Assembly (NCBI GenBank): GCA_010092805.1
Contig: JAADYY010000225.1
Location: forward strand, 1-6,808
Origin: Chloroflexota bacterium
GTDB lineage: Bacteria > Chloroflexota > Anaerolineae > Aggregatilineales > Phototrophicaceae
Length of the DNA: 6,808 bases
Reading direction: 5' to 3'
In this document: positions 5,002 to 6,808 of the stretch, piece after piece
How positions within the stretch are numbered: position 1 is the first letter of the stretch
How the letters are laid out: each line of letters begins with the position of its first letter
Translations under genes and position numbers: made by a program
Notes under the pieces: generated by a model
The model's database searches: none
Seen by the model: the letters and a program-made list of their open reading frames with translations, nothing else
Told to the model about the DNA's origin: nothing

Positions 5002-6808
5002 TTAGAAGCCGCTCAGGTGGCTGAGATCGGCGCGCCCGGCTTGCAGCGCGCTGATCGCTTGCAGCAGCCCCAGCCGATTCTGGCGCACGGCTGGGGCGTC
5101 GGCGTTGACCAGCACGTCGTCAAAAAACTTGGTGATCGCGGGCAGCATCGGCTCAAACGCGGTCAGAAACGCGCCGACGTTATCCGCCGCTGTCAGTTTC
5201 GCCGCCGCCGACTCGTAAGCTGTGTTCAGTTCGCGTTCGGCATCCTCCACAAATGCCGCCGGGTTGATCGTGAAGCGGTCACTTTCGTTGCGCGTGATAC
5301 GCACGCAGCGCGCGAAGCCGTCCAGCAACTGCTCCCAGCCGTCGCGCTTGACCCACTCGCTCAACTCACGAATGCCGACCAGCGCCCGCGCCGGGTTGCT
5401 CGACTGTGCCGCCAGCACCGCCTTGATCACATCTGGCCGCCAGGCTTGATCTTCCACCCACGACTGCAAGCGCCCGCCGATGAACGCGATCACGCTGGCG
5501 CGGACTGCCGTCGGCACGTCGATGGGCTGGGCGGCGGCCACCAACTCGACGGCCTGCACCAGATCGACATCGAGGTTCTTAGCGACCAAAATTTGGATCA
5601 CGCCGAGGGCGGCCCGCCGCAGCCCGTATGGATCGGCGGTGGATTGCGGCTCCAGCCCGGCAGCGAACAACCCCACCAAACTATCCAGCCGATCCACCAC
5701 GCCGACCAGCAGACCCGCCGCGCTCGGCGGCAGTTGATCATCGGCGCTGCGCGGCAGCCAGTGCTCAAAGATGGCGTCGGCCACTTCCTGCGGGTAGTCG
5801 TTGCGCAGCGCGTATTCGCGGCCCATCGTCCCTTGCAGCGAGGTCATTTCGACGACCATCTGTGTGGCGAGGTCGGCTTTGGCCAGGTGCGCCGCCCGCT
5901 GCGCGATCCCGATCTGGGTCGCGTCGATGCCCAGCAGATCGCCCACCGGCTCGATCAGCCCGGCGACACGCTCGTTCTTGTCGAGCATCGAGCCAAGCTG
6001 CTCCTGAAACGTCAGCGTGCCCAGGCGGGGCAGAAATTCTTCGAGCCGTTTCTGCGTATCCTGCGCGTAGAAATACTGTGCATCCGCGAAGCGTGCGCGC
6101 AGCACCTGCTCATTGCCGTGCGTCACCTTGTCGAGGTGCTGGCTGTCGCCGTTGCGCACGGTGATGAAGTACGGCAGCAGCTTGCCGTCCTGAGCTTCGA
6201 CGGCGAAGTAGCGCTGCTTGTCGCGCATCACGGTGACGAGCACATCGCGCGGCAGTTCCAGGAACGTCTCTTCAAAGCGACCGCGCAGGGCCGTCGGCGC
6301 TTCGATGAGGTTGGTCACTTCGGCCAGCAGCCCCGGATCGTCGGGGATGCGCCCGCCGACTTCTGCGGCCAGCGCCGCCGCCTGCTCCACGATCTTTTCG
6401 CGGCGCTTCTCCGGGTTCAGCACGATAAACTGATAGGTCAGGTGATCAAAATACGCGGCGGCATCCCGCGCCGAAATTTCCGGCGATCCATACGGACGCA
6501 GCCCGCGCGTGATCCGGTCGCTGGCGATCCCGGCGTATGTAAACGGCACGACCGTCTCGCCCAGCAGCGCCAGCAGCCAGCGGATCGGGCGCGAGAAGGC
6601 GATATTCGTGCTGTTCCAACGCATCGCCCGGTTGAACTTGATCCCGGCGATCAGGCCGGGCAGCGCCTCGGCCAGCACCTCAGCCGCCGGACGCCCGGTC
6701 TCTTGTACCAGCGCCATCACGTAGCGGCCCCCGTCGATCTCCTCGACGGTCAGGTCATCCACGCTGACGCCGCGACTGCGCGCGAAACCCTCAGCGGCTT
6801 TGGTGGGG
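5002..6808 (-). CDS. glyS: Glycine-tRNA ligase (glycyl-tRNA synthetase) beta subunit, 5'-partial
   Basis: This is the beta chain of the bacterial alpha2beta2-type glycyl-tRNA synthetase, a cytoplasmic enzyme that charges tRNA-Gly. The beta chain carries tRNA recognition and the alpha chain (GlyQ) the catalytic core. The frame is open to the window edge and the first visible residues are PTKAAEGFARSRGVSVDDL, a typical beta-chain segment, so the GTG codon at 6762-6760 is internal and not the start. About 601 codons are visible. From memory of the E. coli protein (689 aa), roughly 85-90 N-terminal residues are missing. Family landmarks in fragment numbering are RWNSTNIAFSRPIRWLLAL (about 63-82), RFADAQYFYAQD (about 239-250), LGSMLDKNERV (about 272-282), KADLATQMVVEM then LQGTMG (about 310-329) and DPYGLRRAALG (about 392-402). 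A helical DALR-like anticodon-binding region lies near the C terminus, ending NRLGLLQAISALQ. The gene stops with TAA at 5004-5002. Whether a separate glyQ lies upstream or alpha and beta are fused cannot be seen here. Confidence 0.96.
   Translation of the reverse strand, partial: PTKAAEGFARSRGVSVDDLTVEEIDGGRYVMALVQETGRPAAEVLAEALPGLIAGIKFNRAMRWNSTNIAFSRPIRWLLALLGETVVPFTYAGIASDRITRGLRPYGSPEISARDAAAYFDHLTYQFIVLNPEKRREKIVEQAAALAAEVGGRIPDDPGLLAEVTNLIEAPTALRGRFEETFLELPRDVLVTVMRDKQRYFAVEAQDGKLLPYFITVRNGDSQHLDKVTHGNEQVLRARFADAQYFYAQDTQKRLEEFLPRLGTLTFQEQLGSMLDKNERVAGLIEPVGDLLGIDATQIGIAQRAAHLAKADLATQMVVEMTSLQGTMGREYALRNDYPQEVADAIFEHWLPRSADDQLPPSAAGLLVGVVDRLDSLVGLFAAGLEPQSTADPYGLRRAALGVIQILVAKNLDVDLVQAVELVAAAQPIDVPTAVRASVIAFIGGRLQSWVEDQAWRPDVIKAVLAAQSSNPARALVGIRELSEWVKRDGWEQLLDGFARCVRITRNESDRFTINPAAFVEDAERELNTAYESAAAKLTAADNVGAFLTAFEPMLPAITKFFDDVLVNADAPAVRQNRLGLLQAISALQAGRADLSHLSGF

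Noticed and set aside
1..6808. Search for a defence system, mobile element, CRISPR array, tRNA or riboswitch
   Set aside because: Nothing beyond conserved housekeeping genes and their short gaps was found. The only gap over 100 bp between two genes (4878-5001) is explained by a promoter and a weak hairpin.

Overview
This is a 6.8 kb, GC-rich window in which all well-supported genes lie on the minus strand. Read in the direction of transcription (high to low coordinates) the order is: glyS (glycine-tRNA ligase beta subunit, 5' end cut by the window edge), a 124 bp intergenic region with a clear sigma-70-type promoter, dnaG (DNA primase), sigA/rpoD (primary RNA polymerase sigma factor), and a zinc-ribbon Nudix hydrolase fused to a GNAT acetyltransferase-like domain.

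The organism is a GC-rich bacterium. Two things suggest the phylum Chloroflexota (Anaerolineae-like): the form of the sigma factor, with a long insertion between regions 1.2 and 2 and a second one in region 3, and a primase zinc site with a Cys-x3-Cys second half. This placement rests on remembered family features, not on a search, and is only moderately confident. Coding third positions are mostly G or C, which also explains the many long open frames on the opposite strand. These include one of about 2.5 kb antisense to the sigma factor and the Nudix gene.

The dnaG-sigA pair is the core of the classical macromolecular synthesis operon (rpsU-dnaG-rpoD in Escherichia coli; glyQ-glyS-...-dnaG-sigA in Bacillus). 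Here rpsU is absent and glyS lies directly upstream, as in the Bacillus arrangement. A TTGTAT-17 bp-TATAAT promoter sits in the glyS-dnaG gap. dnaG and sigA are 47 bp apart, and the Nudix-GNAT gene starts with TTG one codon after the sigA stop. The three genes are therefore probably co-transcribed, linking replication priming, housekeeping transcription and a probable nucleotide-processing enzyme.

The left edge (1-102) carries a perfect 8 bp GC-rich inverted repeat that may end the operon. It may also hold the last codons of a convergent plus-strand gene.

I see no mobile element, CRISPR array, tRNA, rRNA or defence system. The window is mostly a conserved housekeeping locus. The points worth a second look are the Nudix-GNAT fusion and its tight in-frame coupling to sigA, the two sigma-factor insertions, and the altered primase zinc motif.
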